A stretch of DNA of 64,000 nucleotides, taken from the NCBI GenBank assembly GCA_905182105.1, contig CAJJAR010000001.1:124001-188000 (forward strand). The letters run 5' to 3'. A program made the translations under genes and the position numbers. Shown in pieces: positions 1-9,964 of the stretch. How positions within the stretch are numbered: position 1 is the stretch's first letter; each line of letters opens with the position of its first letter. This DNA is from an uncultured Paracoccaceae bacterium (GTDB taxonomy: Bacteria > Pseudomonadota > Alphaproteobacteria > Rhodobacterales > Rhodobacteraceae). A model generated the notes under the pieces. It had not been told where the DNA came from and did no database searches. It saw only the letters and a program-made list of their open reading frames with translations.

Positions 1-623
1 CGATATTCTGGAATGTCTTCGATGCGTTTTGCCAAAATGTCCCATGCCCCACCCGGACCTGTCAACACACCTTGACGCACTGCTTTGGACACATCGTTTT
101 CAGAAAAATGTCCTGCCATTTCATCAGCTGACAACACTGGGAACATGGTTTGCGCGGACAGCAGCGTTGCAAAGCCACTTTCCATTTCGCCACCCAAAGG
201 TGTGCGAATACCAGAGGCGCGGGTCTTATCAACCTCAAGACGTCCATCATGAAAGAAGCTAACAAATTCAGCAGCACCCAAGTTGAACAACGCAGGTGCA
301 TTGCGCGGAATGCGTTTTTCTGGCAGGTTCGCAGCATCAATTACACGTTCCGTGCCAAGACCAACACCACCATCACCAATACCAAGGGATAGTCCATCGG
401 CAGTGTTAAACCTTGGGTGATGACAGGTCGCACATGAAACTGATTTGTTGCCTGAGAGGATTGGATCAAAAAACAGTAATTGTCCCAACGCAATTTGTGG
501 CGGATTGATCTCAGGAAAATCAACATCAGCAGATGGCAAAGGATTGGCAAAGCCAGTGCTGGTTGTCAGCGCAAGGATTGCGCCAACGCATACACATGAT
601 AATTTTGTTGGAGACAAATTCAT
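1..623 (-). CDS. Cytochrome c peroxidase family protein (CCP/MauG-like), 3' part truncated at window edge
   Basis: Manual minus-strand translation from ATG at 621-623: MNLSPTKLSCVCVGAILALTTSTGFANPLPSADVDFPEINPPQIALGQLLFFDPILSGNKSVSCATCHHPRFNTADGLSLGIGDGGVGLG...; signal peptide plus CxxCH heme motif; absent from ORF track because it runs off the window. Confidence 0.8.
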   Translation of the reverse strand, partial: MNLSPTKLSCVCVGAILALTTSTGFANPLPSADVDFPEINPPQIALGQLLFFDPILSGNKSVSCATCHHPRFNTADGLSLGIGDGGVGLGTERVIDAANLPEKRIPRNAPALFNLGAAEFVSFFHDGRLEVDKTRASGIRTPLGGEMESGFATLLSAQTMFPVLSADEMAGHFSENDVSKAVRQGVLTGPGGAWDILAKRIEDIPEY

Positions 624-637
624 CTAAAATTCCATTC

Positions 638-2089
638 TTACTGTATCGTTTTCCACGCAGGGAAATTGTTGTGAAATTGATCGTAACGCAATTGGTAAGC
701 TTCCAGCATCGTAGCATTTGGAACAATTGTTTTGTCTACTGGTGGCTTCGTCATTACATCCTCAATGGAAGCACCTGTCACCCCACAGATAGCCAACCTT
801 GCCGCGCCAAGCGCTGCACCGAAGTCACCTTGTTCAGGTAACTCAAGCTTTAAGTTCAGAACAGTCGCCAACATTTCCACCCAATAGGAGGAGCGCGCAC
901 CACCTCCAATTGCCAAAATTGTATCAAGCTTAGCACCCGTCAGGCGCAACGCCTCAAGACTATCACGCATCGCAAAGCTCACCCCTTGAAGAACCGCTTG
1001 GGTCATCTCGGCGCGGTCGGTGGCAACGTCCAATCCAACAAAACCCGCACGCACTGAGCTGTCGTTATGAGGTGTCCGTTCACCCGAAAGGTAGGGATAG
1101 AATTGCACTTTCGTTGGGGCACGCAGGGCATCGCCCAGCTCTGCAGTAAGTGCGGCAGGGCTTTGCCCTGTAATGCGACTAAGCCAATTAAGGCTGTCAG
1201 TCGCTGCCAAAACAACACCCATCTGATACCACTGGTCTGGAACTGCATGACAAAACGTATGCACAGCACTGTCTGACATTGGGGAGAAACCATCACGCCC
1301 AGCCAGCAAAACACCTGATGTGCCCAATGACACAAATCCTGTTCCTTCAGACATTGCACCGACACCGCATGCAGCAACCGCGTTGTCCCCACCGCCTGCC
1401 ACGACTTGAACACCGCTTGGCAGACCGTATTCCTCAGCAACGACTTGGCGCAATTCACCAACCACTTGCGAACCCTCAAAGAGCGTTGGCATCTGTGACC
1501 GTGATATACCTGTCGCAGCAAGTAAATCATCAGACCAATCACGCGCACCGACATCGAGCCAAGAGGTTCCCGCACTGTCAGACATATCTGCAGAATAGAT
1601 CCCCGTTAACCAAAAGCTCATGTAATCTTTTGGAAGCAAGACCATTGCTGTTTTGGCGAAAAATTCCGGCTCATGTTTAGCGACCCAACTTACCTTAGGC
1701 GCAGTAAAGCCGGGGAAAACGATATTACCGGTAAGGGCACGAAACATTGGCATCGCATCAAGTGCTGCTGCCTCAACATGGCTGCGCGTGTCATTCCATA
1801 AAATGCTAGGGCGCAGCACTGTTCCATTCTGATCTAACAACGTTGCACCATGCATATGCCCTGAAATACCAATGCCGCGCACCGCCCCAAATGCCTTGGG
1901 ATCGGCGTCACGCAAGCCTGCCATCACCGTCTTGCACGCCAGTGTCCAATCGCTAGGGTCTTGCTCAGACCAACCAATATTGGGGTGTGCCACGTCATAG
2001 GTTGAATCTGCATCGCCCACCGCACGACCTGCCTCATCAACCAACAGAGCCCGTAACCCCGACGTTCCCAAATCTAATCCGATGAACAT
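638..2089 (-). CDS. xylB: Xylulokinase (FGGY family)
   Basis: MFIGLDLGTSGLRALLVDEAGRAV N-terminus and FGGY-family motifs (GGGDNAVAACGVG, GGGARSSYWVEMLA). Confidence 0.9.
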   Translation of the reverse strand: MFIGLDLGTSGLRALLVDEAGRAVGDADSTYDVAHPNIGWSEQDPSDWTLACKTVMAGLRDADPKAFGAVRGIGISGHMHGATLLDQNGTVLRPSILWNDTRSHVEAAALDAMPMFRALTGNIVFPGFTAPKVSWVAKHEPEFFAKTAMVLLPKDYMSFWLTGIYSADMSDSAGTSWLDVGARDWSDDLLAATGISRSQMPTLFEGSQVVGELRQVVAEEYGLPSGVQVVAGGGDNAVAACGVGAMSEGTGFVSLGTSGVLLAGRDGFSPMSDSAVHTFCHAVPDQWYQMGVVLAATDSLNWLSRITGQSPAALTAELGDALRAPTKVQFYPYLSGERTPHNDSSVRAGFVGLDVATDRAEMTQAVLQGVSFAMRDSLEALRLTGAKLDTILAIGGGARSSYWVEMLATVLNLKLELPEQGDFGAALGAARLAICGVTGASIEDVMTKPPVDKTIVPNATMLEAYQLRYDQFHNNFPAWKTIQ

Positions 2090-2278
2090 ATGCTTCCTTC
2101 TCCACGATCAAATCAACTTTGACCTACATTTAATTCATAAGTCAAAATAAAAAGAACGCTCCGCCATGTCTAGCGTTTGGCATTGTTTTACGGCACAGTA
2201 CATCAATCAAACTCCCAACGGAGGCTCCCCACCTCAGTCGCAAGAAACAACCACAGTTATCAATAAAAAAGGTACGCT

Positions 2279-2971
2279 ATGACATTCAATCGCTCCCTCA
2301 AAATAGCCCCGTCTATACTAGCCGCTGATTTCGCCAATTTTGGTGCTGAATGCGAAGCGATCGAAGACCAGGGGGCCGATTGGGTCCACGTTGATGTCAT
2401 GGACGGTCATTTCGTGCCCAACATCACATTTGGGCCAGCGACTTGTGCAGCTATTCGGCCCCACATCAAAGGCGTCATGGATGTCCATTTGATGATCTCG
2501 CCCGTCGACAGTTACATTGAAGCCTTTGCTGATTCAGGTGCGGACGTCATCACCGCGCACGTAGAAGCAACACCACACATTCACCGCACGATGCAAGCCA
2601 TCCGCGGGAGTGGTGCAAAGGCTGGGATCGCCCTTAATCCCGCAACACCAGCTTCTTCGATCGAATACCTATTAGACATGGTCGATTTGGTCTGTGTGAT
2701 GACGGTCAACCCCGGTTTTGGTGGTCAAAAATTCATTTATTCTCAAGTGGAAAAAGTGCGGCAAATCCGTTCCATGATCGGCGATCGCCCGATCCACATT
2801 CAGATCGATGGTGGTGTTGATCCAAAAACCGCTCCTTTGGTTGCCAATGCGGGTGCAGACGTGCTCGTTGCTGGCTCTGCAGTGTTCCGTGGTGGCTCTG
2901 TCACTAATCCTGCGCCATACGGGGAAAATATCCGCAATATCCGCGCCACAGCTGTCTCGGCAGAAGTTTGA
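2279..2971 (+). CDS. rpe: Ribulose-phosphate 3-epimerase
   Basis: APSILAADFANFG, VDVMDGHFVPNITFGP, MTVNPGFGGQKFI motifs. Confidence 0.97.
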   Translation: MTFNRSLKIAPSILAADFANFGAECEAIEDQGADWVHVDVMDGHFVPNITFGPATCAAIRPHIKGVMDVHLMISPVDSYIEAFADSGADVITAHVEATPHIHRTMQAIRGSGAKAGIALNPATPASSIEYLLDMVDLVCVMTVNPGFGGQKFIYSQVEKVRQIRSMIGDRPIHIQIDGGVDPKTAPLVANAGADVLVAGSAVFRGGSVTNPAPYGENIRNIRATAVSAEV

Positions 2972-2975
2972 GTTT

Positions 2976-2996
2976 AGGGCGGGGTTATCCCGCCCT
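2976..2996. terminator. Inverted repeat AGGGCGGG-N5-CCCGCCCT between convergent rpe and acyl-CoA ligase genes
   Basis: Perfect 8-bp arms. Confidence 0.6.
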
Positions 2997-3001
2997 AACG
3001 C

Positions 3002-4495
3002 TCAGTTCAACAGATCAGAAAATGTAACCAGCAACTTATGCTTTAGAATTTTTCCCGTAGGTGCGGCAGGCAATGCTTCAACCAAGATAAACTGTTTAGG
3101 GCGTTTGTATGCCGTCAAACGTTGCGCCACGAAGTCTTGTAATTCCTTAACCAAAATACCTTTCAGGTCGGCCACCTGCACAAAGGCAAGCACCTCCTCG
3201 TCGCCGTCTCTGGGCCGCCCAATTACAGCCGCCTGAACGACCAGAGGATGATCGTTCAACGCAGCCTCCACCTCAGGCGGATAGACATTAAAACCACCGT
3301 GAATAATCAGCTCTTTGGAACGCCCCAAGATGTGCAGCAAACCCTGTTCGTCGATCTGCCCCAAATCTCCTGTGTGCATCCAGCCATCAACATCCAACAC
3401 TTTGGCTGTCTCTTCAGGGTTCCTGTAGTACCCTTTCATCACATGTGGCCCGCGCGACAACACCTCCCCCATGTTGGCATTCCCGCCCTCAACGTTGTGA
3501 TCAATCGCGATTTCAACACCGGGCAGCGCAGGACCAACCGACGTATCAACCGCCCCAATGCCATTGCGCGTCGCAGAGACACCAGCCGTGGTTTCCGTCA
3601 TGCCATATCCGTTCTGAAGGGCGACGCCGTAAAATGCTTCAGCCTCACGCTTCCATGTCGGATCCAAGGGGGCAGCCCCCGAAGAGACATAGCGCAACGT
3701 CTTTGATCCAAGGGCCTTCAAACCTTGTTCTTTTGTATACTGCATCAACAACGCGTGCATTTGTGGAACGCCTGAAAACAAAGTCACTCCGGCGCGCAAT
3801 GCCGCATACACTTTGGCCACCTCAAATCGCGGGGCAAGCAAAACAGGTGCGCCAGCATAGACAGCAGCAACAACCACTGAACAAAGTCCAAAAACATGCG
3901 TTGTTGGCAAAACGCCATAAACAACATCAGCATGCGTCATGTCACGCAAATTGGCCGAAGTTAGCCCGCCAAATCGAACGTTTCCATGGGTTAACATGAC
4001 ACCTTTGGGATCACCCGTAGTGCCCGTCGTATACAGCAAAACAGAAACATCACCCGCCATTTCAGAAGGGCCACCGACCGATGCCACGACATGAATTGAA
4101 CCATAGCTGCCTGTGAACTCAGCTCCATTCAACCGCACAGCGTGGTGCTCAGCATCAATCGAGACACGGGTCGTCATTATAATAATGGATGGCTCACAGT
4201 GCCCGATAACACGCGCAACCTCTGCCTCTGTCTGGCGCGCATTCACAGGAACCACGCAGGCTCCTATTTTCCAAGCGGCGAATAGAACTGCAACGGCTGC
4301 AACGCAATTCTCAGACAGTAGTAAAACACGATCGCCTGGCTGCACACCGTTGGCTATGAGAATTTCTGCGACTTCATCACATGCCGCGCCCAACGCACCA
4401 TAGTTTAGATTGATGCTAGTGCTGTCAGACATAGCTGGTGCATCAGCACGCGTGGCGATTTGATGCGCCAGATAGTCATAGACGCTTTGGGTCAT
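3002..4495 (-). CDS. AMP-dependent acyl-CoA ligase (class I adenylate-forming)
   Basis: VLLYTTGTTGDPKGVMLTHGN, GYGMTETTAG, GWMHTGDLG, PTGKILKHKLL motifs. Confidence 0.9.
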   Translation of the reverse strand: MTQSVYDYLAHQIATRADAPAMSDSTSINLNYGALGAACDEVAEILIANGVQPGDRVLLLSENCVAAVAVLFAAWKIGACVVPVNARQTEAEVARVIGHCEPSIIIMTTRVSIDAEHHAVRLNGAEFTGSYGSIHVVASVGGPSEMAGDVSVLLYTTGTTGDPKGVMLTHGNVRFGGLTSANLRDMTHADVVYGVLPTTHVFGLCSVVVAAVYAGAPVLLAPRFEVAKVYAALRAGVTLFSGVPQMHALLMQYTKEQGLKALGSKTLRYVSSGAAPLDPTWKREAEAFYGVALQNGYGMTETTAGVSATRNGIGAVDTSVGPALPGVEIAIDHNVEGGNANMGEVLSRGPHVMKGYYRNPEETAKVLDVDGWMHTGDLGQIDEQGLLHILGRSKELIIHGGFNVYPPEVEAALNDHPLVVQAAVIGRPRDGDEEVLAFVQVADLKGILVKELQDFVAQRLTAYKRPKQFILVEALPAAPTGKILKHKLLVTFSDLLN

Positions 4496-5265
4496 CCGCC
4501 ATACTCAGGTTTGCGTTTTTCTAGGAAGGCGACGATCCCCTCAGCGGCTTCGTTTTCGCCAACTGCAAACGCCATAGCATCACGTTCCAAATCAAGCTGC
4601 ACCGCTTCTGAACAATCATAAGCCGTTGCGATCATCGATCGAATGCGACCTTGTGCTTCACGTGGGCCTTCGGCGACCACATCCGCCCACACATGCGCCT
4701 CACCTATGACTTGGTCACCATCAACGACCGCGTTTACTGCACCCAACGCCAGCATGCGCTCAGCAACCACAGGGCGGCCAAGAACACACATCTCCATAGC
4801 CAAAGGTCGAGGAATCATACGGGCAAGGGACGCAGTTAATCCGCCATCTGGTACCAATCCAGCTTTGACATAGGCGGCGGTGAATTTTGCTCCTGCCTCC
4901 ATAACAATAAAATCGCAAGCCAAGGCAATAGATGCCCCGGCCCCAGCAGCACCACCTTTAACAGCCGCAATCACAGGGACGGAGCACGCGCGAACAGCAC
5001 GGATCACATCATGCAACAGCTCCACTTTTTCGCGACGCTCTGGTTCTGGCAAACTACGGCGTTCGATCAACGCGTTCAAATCACCACCTGCGCAAAAGAA
5101 CCCACCTTGGGAAGTGATTATAATCGCGCGAATGCGACGATCTTTTGCCCTCTCAACCGCATCCAAAATAGTCTGATAAAATTCTGGAGTAAGTGCACCA
5201 CGCTTGCCAGCATTGCCGTTCCAAACAATCAGGCGGTCCTTTGCGTCTTCAACGTATGCGCTCAT
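4492..5265 (-). CDS. Enoyl-CoA hydratase/isomerase family protein
   Basis: Crotonase fold motifs (FFCAGGDLNALIE, AAVKGGAAGAGASIALACDF); internal ATG chosen as start; overlaps the ligase gene by 4 bp. Confidence 0.88.
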   Translation of the reverse strand: MSAYVEDAKDRLIVWNGNAGKRGALTPEFYQTILDAVERAKDRRIRAIIITSQGGFFCAGGDLNALIERRSLPEPERREKVELLHDVIRAVRACSVPVIAAVKGGAAGAGASIALACDFIVMEAGAKFTAAYVKAGLVPDGGLTASLARMIPRPLAMEMCVLGRPVVAERMLALGAVNAVVDGDQVIGEAHVWADVVAEGPREAQGRIRSMIATAYDCSEAVQLDLERDAMAFAVGENEAAEGIVAFLEKRKPEYGG

Positions 5266-5310
5266 TCGTGTTTCTCCATTCACATATCAGAAGGGTACGC
5301 TCTCCCCGTC

Positions 5311-6414
5311 TCAGGATTGTGTGAGCGCCATAAACTTCTCCAAGTGGTAATCCGTATCTCCAAACCGATGGTCTGCCATCGTGATCCGTTTAGCAATATG
5401 TGCCAGCTCGTACTCTTGGGTCATCGCGATACCGCCATGCATTTGAATTGACTCCTCAGCTATTAGTCGCCCAGCACGTCCCATGAGATTCTTTGCCGCG
5501 TGAATATTGATGTCGCGGGTGCGCTCATCACTTTCGAAATAACCCGCTGCGCGAATAACTGCGGAACGCGCCTGTTCCATTTCAATCAACATGTCGGACA
5601 TGCGATGCGCTAATGCCTGGAAGGTCGCAATAGGGCGCCCAAATTGCTGTCTGGTCACAAGATACTCCTGTGTCAGTTCAGTTGCCGCAGTCATCTCGCC
5701 TAAGGTTTCGGCACATTGCGCAACTGTCGCGATGGCATAAGCCTCTTTCAACAAAGCGAAACCTTTACCTTCTTCGCCGATCAAAGAACCTTGAACATTG
5801 TCCAGTGTAACCTCCGCCGCATGGCCGCCAGCGATCAAAGCGTAATCCTGTATATTTAATCCGGCAGCATCCTTTTCAACAAAGTAAAGTGAAATACCGG
5901 CTTCGTCATAAACCTTGCCACTGGTGCGGGCTGATACAATTAAAATGTCCGAAGCCAGCGCGTTTACAACCACGGCTTTGCGTCCGTTCAGGATACCATT
6001 CACCGAAGCTGTTCGCACATAATTCAAGTCATACCGGCTGGTTGGTTCACCGTGGGCCAAAGCCAACTGAAGGTCCCCACCGATAAGGTCTGCTACACGG
6101 TCCAATTCACCAGCCGCAGCCAGAACACGACCTGATAATAGCGCACTGTCCAGAAACGGACTCACGACATTTGCGCGGCCCAACTCTTCAAAAACTAACG
6201 CGATATCTGCGCCTGTCCCGCCGAAACCACCCTGTTCTTCGGTAAAAAACGCCCCTATTACTCCCATCTCCGCCATCGCATGCCAAAGGTCAGATGTTAC
6301 ACCAGTCTCAGAGCTAAGAGCCTCATTTCGCGTTTTCGAGTTGCAGGAGTATTTCAAAAACCGCCGAAGCGAGTCCTGAAGCATTTGGTGTTCGTCAGTC
6401 AGATCAAAATTCAT
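5311..6414 (-). CDS. Acyl-CoA dehydrogenase, pimeloyl-CoA dehydrogenase small-subunit-like
   Basis: ACAD family pattern; RQQFGRPIATFQALAHRMSDM, QMHGGIAMTQEYELAH; adjacent to a second, longer ACAD. Confidence 0.85.
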   Translation of the reverse strand: MNFDLTDEHQMLQDSLRRFLKYSCNSKTRNEALSSETGVTSDLWHAMAEMGVIGAFFTEEQGGFGGTGADIALVFEELGRANVVSPFLDSALLSGRVLAAAGELDRVADLIGGDLQLALAHGEPTSRYDLNYVRTASVNGILNGRKAVVVNALASDILIVSARTSGKVYDEAGISLYFVEKDAAGLNIQDYALIAGGHAAEVTLDNVQGSLIGEEGKGFALLKEAYAIATVAQCAETLGEMTAATELTQEYLVTRQQFGRPIATFQALAHRMSDMLIEMEQARSAVIRAAGYFESDERTRDINIHAAKNLMGRAGRLIAEESIQMHGGIAMTQEYELAHIAKRITMADHRFGDTDYHLEKFMALTQS

Positions 6415-6417
6415 AGA

Positions 6418-7611
6418 TCAGCCCCCCATCTTTACTTTGGCAATGATCCCACGCTGAATTTCATTTGAGCCGCCAAATATCGAGATTTTTCGATTATTGA
6501 AGTACTGTGCGGCAACGGGGCCAGCATCATGTGGATCTGGTAATGGTTCATTGCTGCCCTCCACCGCTTCAGAAACGAATGGCATAGCGTATGGGCCAAC
6601 CGCCCGCCTCGCTAGATCGTTAATCTCTTGACGGATAATGGTGCCCTTGACCTTCAACATCGATGCCTCAACACCCGGTGCACCACCCGCCGCAGCCTGT
6701 GAAACGATCCGCAAATTTGTAGTGTTCATTGCCATCAGATCAATTTCAACTTGCGCGACGCGTGCTGCAAAGAGCGGGTTCTGTATAAGCGGCTTGCCAC
6801 CCGACATCTCTGCCTTTGCAATACGTTTGACCGCAGCCAATCCGGCTGTAGAAAATCCAACACCCGCAATATTGGTACGCTCATGTGTCAGCAGATACTT
6901 GGCATAAGTCCATCCATCGTTTTCTTTACCAACAAGATTTTTAACAGGGACTTTAACATCCGTGAACCAAACCTCGTTTACCTCAGCAGAACCATCCAAC
7001 AAGATGATTGGTCGCACTTCGATTCCGGGGGTATTCATGTCGATCAGAAGAAACGAAATTCCCGCCTGTTGTTTGACCTTGCTGTCGGTGCGTACAAGGC
7101 AGAATATCATATTGGCGTGCTGGCCAAAGGTGGTCCACGTTTTTTGACCATTCACAATGTAATCATCGCCTTCTCGGACAGCTTTGGTTTTCAACGAAGC
7201 AAGGTCAGACCCAGCACCCGGTTCAGAGTAACCCTGACACCACCAATCCTCACCCGAAAGTATACGGGGTAACCAATGATCTTTTTGTAGCTGGTTGCCA
7301 AATTTTTGCAAGACGGGGGCAAGCATAGAGAGGCCAAATGGCACAACGCGCGGCGCATGCGAGCTGGCGCATTCATCGTCAAAAATATGGCGCTGAACAG
7401 CGTTCCATTCTGCACCGCCGTGTTCTTTGGGCCAATTGGGTGCAAGCCACCCTTGAGCGTTCAATATCGCGTGCCATCCTTCCATATCGTTCTTTGTCAA
7501 ATCACCGCCAAGGCGCACCTTTTCGGATAACTCCTTTGTTAGTTTCTCAGCCAAGAAGGCGCGAACCTCATCGCGAAAAGCTAGATCATCTTTGGAATAG
7601 TTCAGGTCCAT
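6418..7611 (-). CDS. Acyl-CoA dehydrogenase, pimeloyl-CoA dehydrogenase large-subunit-like
   Basis: CQGYSEPGAGSDLASLKTKA, NGQKTWTTFGQHAN, IFGGSNEIQRGIIAK. Confidence 0.88.
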   Translation of the reverse strand: MDLNYSKDDLAFRDEVRAFLAEKLTKELSEKVRLGGDLTKNDMEGWHAILNAQGWLAPNWPKEHGGAEWNAVQRHIFDDECASSHAPRVVPFGLSMLAPVLQKFGNQLQKDHWLPRILSGEDWWCQGYSEPGAGSDLASLKTKAVREGDDYIVNGQKTWTTFGQHANMIFCLVRTDSKVKQQAGISFLLIDMNTPGIEVRPIILLDGSAEVNEVWFTDVKVPVKNLVGKENDGWTYAKYLLTHERTNIAGVGFSTAGLAAVKRIAKAEMSGGKPLIQNPLFAARVAQVEIDLMAMNTTNLRIVSQAAAGGAPGVEASMLKVKGTIIRQEINDLARRAVGPYAMPFVSEAVEGSNEPLPDPHDAGPVAAQYFNNRKISIFGGSNEIQRGIIAKVKMGG

Positions 7612-7637
7612 GGAAGGTCCCCTTTCGCTTGAGCCAT

Positions 7638-9725
7638 TCAGCTCTCTTTGTTCAAACTGTCAAAACTCTTGCTCGTCGCTACTAGTTCCTTAAGTAACGG
7701 CGCCACCTCCCAAAAATTAGGATCATTTTTGGCATATGTCGCAATGTCTTCCAGAAGATCAGGCAATCCAACGATATCAGCCCACTTCAGCGGACCGCCC
7801 CAATGGCGTGGAAAACCGTATCCAAACAACAACGTCATATCTACATCTAGTGGGCGCCGCGCGATACCTTCACCCACAACCTTCGCGGCCTCATTCACCA
7901 TTGAAGCCATGTAACGGCGTATAATTTGCTCTGTGGTAAATATACGCTGAACAGTCCCCACAGCTGTTCTATCTGCAGCGATAAGGCCCATCACCTCCGG
8001 GTTAGGCACCCGTGCTTTGGCACCTGCAGCATAATCGTAATAACCCGTACCAGTCTTCTGCCCAAAGTTGCCCGCGTCACACATTTTGTCCGCATAGGTA
8101 CTGACACCTTCAATCCCCGCCTCAATCCGTTTGCGTTTGCGCACAGCCCAACCGATATCCAACCCAGCCAGATCAGCCACGGCAAACGGCCCCATCGCGA
8201 ATCCAAAGCCTTCAAGCGCAGCGTCAATGTCGTAGGGAGACGCACCTTCCATCACCATTTGATCAGCTGCATCGCGATATGTGGCAAGGATACGGTTGCC
8301 GATAAACCCATCGCAAACACCAGCACGCACGTTGATCTTTTTCATGCGTTTGCCTAGTTCAAACCCCGTTGCTACAACGTCGATTGCAGTCTTTTCGGCT
8401 ACAACCACCTCAAGTAGTTTCATCACATGGGCGGGTGAAAAGAAGTGCAGACCAATCACATCTTGGGGTCGCGAGGTGACCGCCGCAATCTCATCTACAT
8501 TTAGGTAGGACGTGTTGGAGGCAAGGATCGCACCCTGCTTACAAACTCTGTCCAATTGTGTGAAAACTTTTTTCTTAACGGCCATGTCTTCAAACACCGC
8601 TTCTATGACAAGGTCCGCATCTGACAAACCAGCATAGTCGTTCGTAACCGTCAGCGTTTCGTTCAAAATTGTCTCGTGCTGTTCGGCTGTGATCTTGCCA
8701 CGCTTCAACGCACCAGCAAGATTGCCTGCAATACGCCTATGGGCGGCCTCACAAGCGACAGGTGTCATTTCGATTAATGTCACCTGCAAGCTAGACAACA
8801 AAGCAGACGTTGCAATCCCAGCACCCATAGTGCCGCCGCCGATCACACCGATATGATCTAGCGGACGAGGTTTAACACCTTTCAACTCAGGCAAGCTGCC
8901 AACAGCGCGTTCAGAAAAGAACGAATGGATCATGCCTTTACTTTGATCAGACTTCAAAAGATCTGTGAAAATTTGACGCTCAGCGGCCAGCCCCTCAGAA
9001 AACGGCATTTCAACGCCAGCTTGGACTGCACGAACGCATTGCGCAGGTGAGATTTGTCCACGCCCACTTGCAAGGATCGCGTCATAGGCTGCGTCCCAAT
9101 CAATGGCTTCAGGAGCCGCGATTTCACTAACGGGACGGCAGGGTGCATCATTGGCCAACAGATCTGTGACATATGCCAAACCGTTCTCCAACGGATCACC
9201 ATCTTGCACCAAATCGACAACACCCATTTTGGCGGCCTCAGCAACACCAATTTGACGGCCCGTGGTCATAATATCCAGCGCCACATCCACACCTGTCAAA
9301 CGTGGAAGGCGTTGCGTGCCACCGGCACCTGGTATCAGCCCTAGGTTAACCTCTGGCAGGCCAATGCGCGCTGACGGCACCGCGATACGGTAATGACAGC
9401 CCAATGCGACCTCAAGCCCACCACCCAAAGAAACACCATGCATTGATGCGACGACGATCAATGGCGATGCCTCAATCCGATTGATGACATCAGGCAATGC
9501 TGGGGCCATCGGCGGCTTGCCAAATTCCGTGATATCCGCACCTGCGATAAAGGCGCGGCCTTCGCCCACAATCATCACCGCGCGCACACCACTGTCTGCC
9601 TCAGCCTGTTCCATGCGATCCATGAACCCTTGACGCACTGCTTGACTCAGTGCATTCACCGGTGGGTTTTGAATCGTAAGAACGGCGATATCACCGTGGC
9701 GCGAATAGGCAATCTTGTCAGACAT
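7638..9725 (-). CDS. 3-hydroxyacyl-CoA dehydrogenase/enoyl-CoA hydratase bifunctional protein (FadJ/PimF-like)
   Basis: N-terminal crotonase domain, then NAD-binding HADH domain ([18 protein letters not shown]) and 3HCDH C-terminal domain. Confidence 0.92.
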   Translation of the reverse strand: MSDKIAYSRHGDIAVLTIQNPPVNALSQAVRQGFMDRMEQAEADSGVRAVMIVGEGRAFIAGADITEFGKPPMAPALPDVINRIEASPLIVVASMHGVSLGGGLEVALGCHYRIAVPSARIGLPEVNLGLIPGAGGTQRLPRLTGVDVALDIMTTGRQIGVAEAAKMGVVDLVQDGDPLENGLAYVTDLLANDAPCRPVSEIAAPEAIDWDAAYDAILASGRGQISPAQCVRAVQAGVEMPFSEGLAAERQIFTDLLKSDQSKGMIHSFFSERAVGSLPELKGVKPRPLDHIGVIGGGTMGAGIATSALLSSLQVTLIEMTPVACEAAHRRIAGNLAGALKRGKITAEQHETILNETLTVTNDYAGLSDADLVIEAVFEDMAVKKKVFTQLDRVCKQGAILASNTSYLNVDEIAAVTSRPQDVIGLHFFSPAHVMKLLEVVVAEKTAIDVVATGFELGKRMKKINVRAGVCDGFIGNRILATYRDAADQMVMEGASPYDIDAALEGFGFAMGPFAVADLAGLDIGWAVRKRKRIEAGIEGVSTYADKMCDAGNFGQKTGTGYYDYAAGAKARVPNPEVMGLIAADRTAVGTVQRIFTTEQIIRRYMASMVNEAAKVVGEGIARRPLDVDMTLLFGYGFPRHWGGPLKWADIVGLPDLLEDIATYAKNDPNFWEVAPLLKELVATSKSFDSLNKES

Positions 9726-9880
9726 TATAGTGGCTCCCGAACAGAAAATATGAATCACAGCAATACCTTAATACTCGGTTGAATGACCCCAACTTGTACA
9801 GCTTCAGACTAGTGGCCAAAATCGCTTTGCCGCAAGCGGAACCTCTTACACTCGAACTTTGCGCCGTAGCGTAACAACGA

Positions 9881-9912
9881 AAAAGGCAGGATGCCGAAAC
9901 ATCCTGCCTTTT
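9881..9912 (-). terminator. Rho-independent terminator of the DEAD-box helicase gene
   Basis: AAAAGGCAGGATG-CCGAAA-CATCCTGCCTTTT, perfect 13-bp arms with U-tract. Confidence 0.85.
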
Positions 9913-9964
9913 CTATTTTCAACATTCAAAGTCGCGCAAGGGCGAGCCCAAGCAACCTTTGCTT

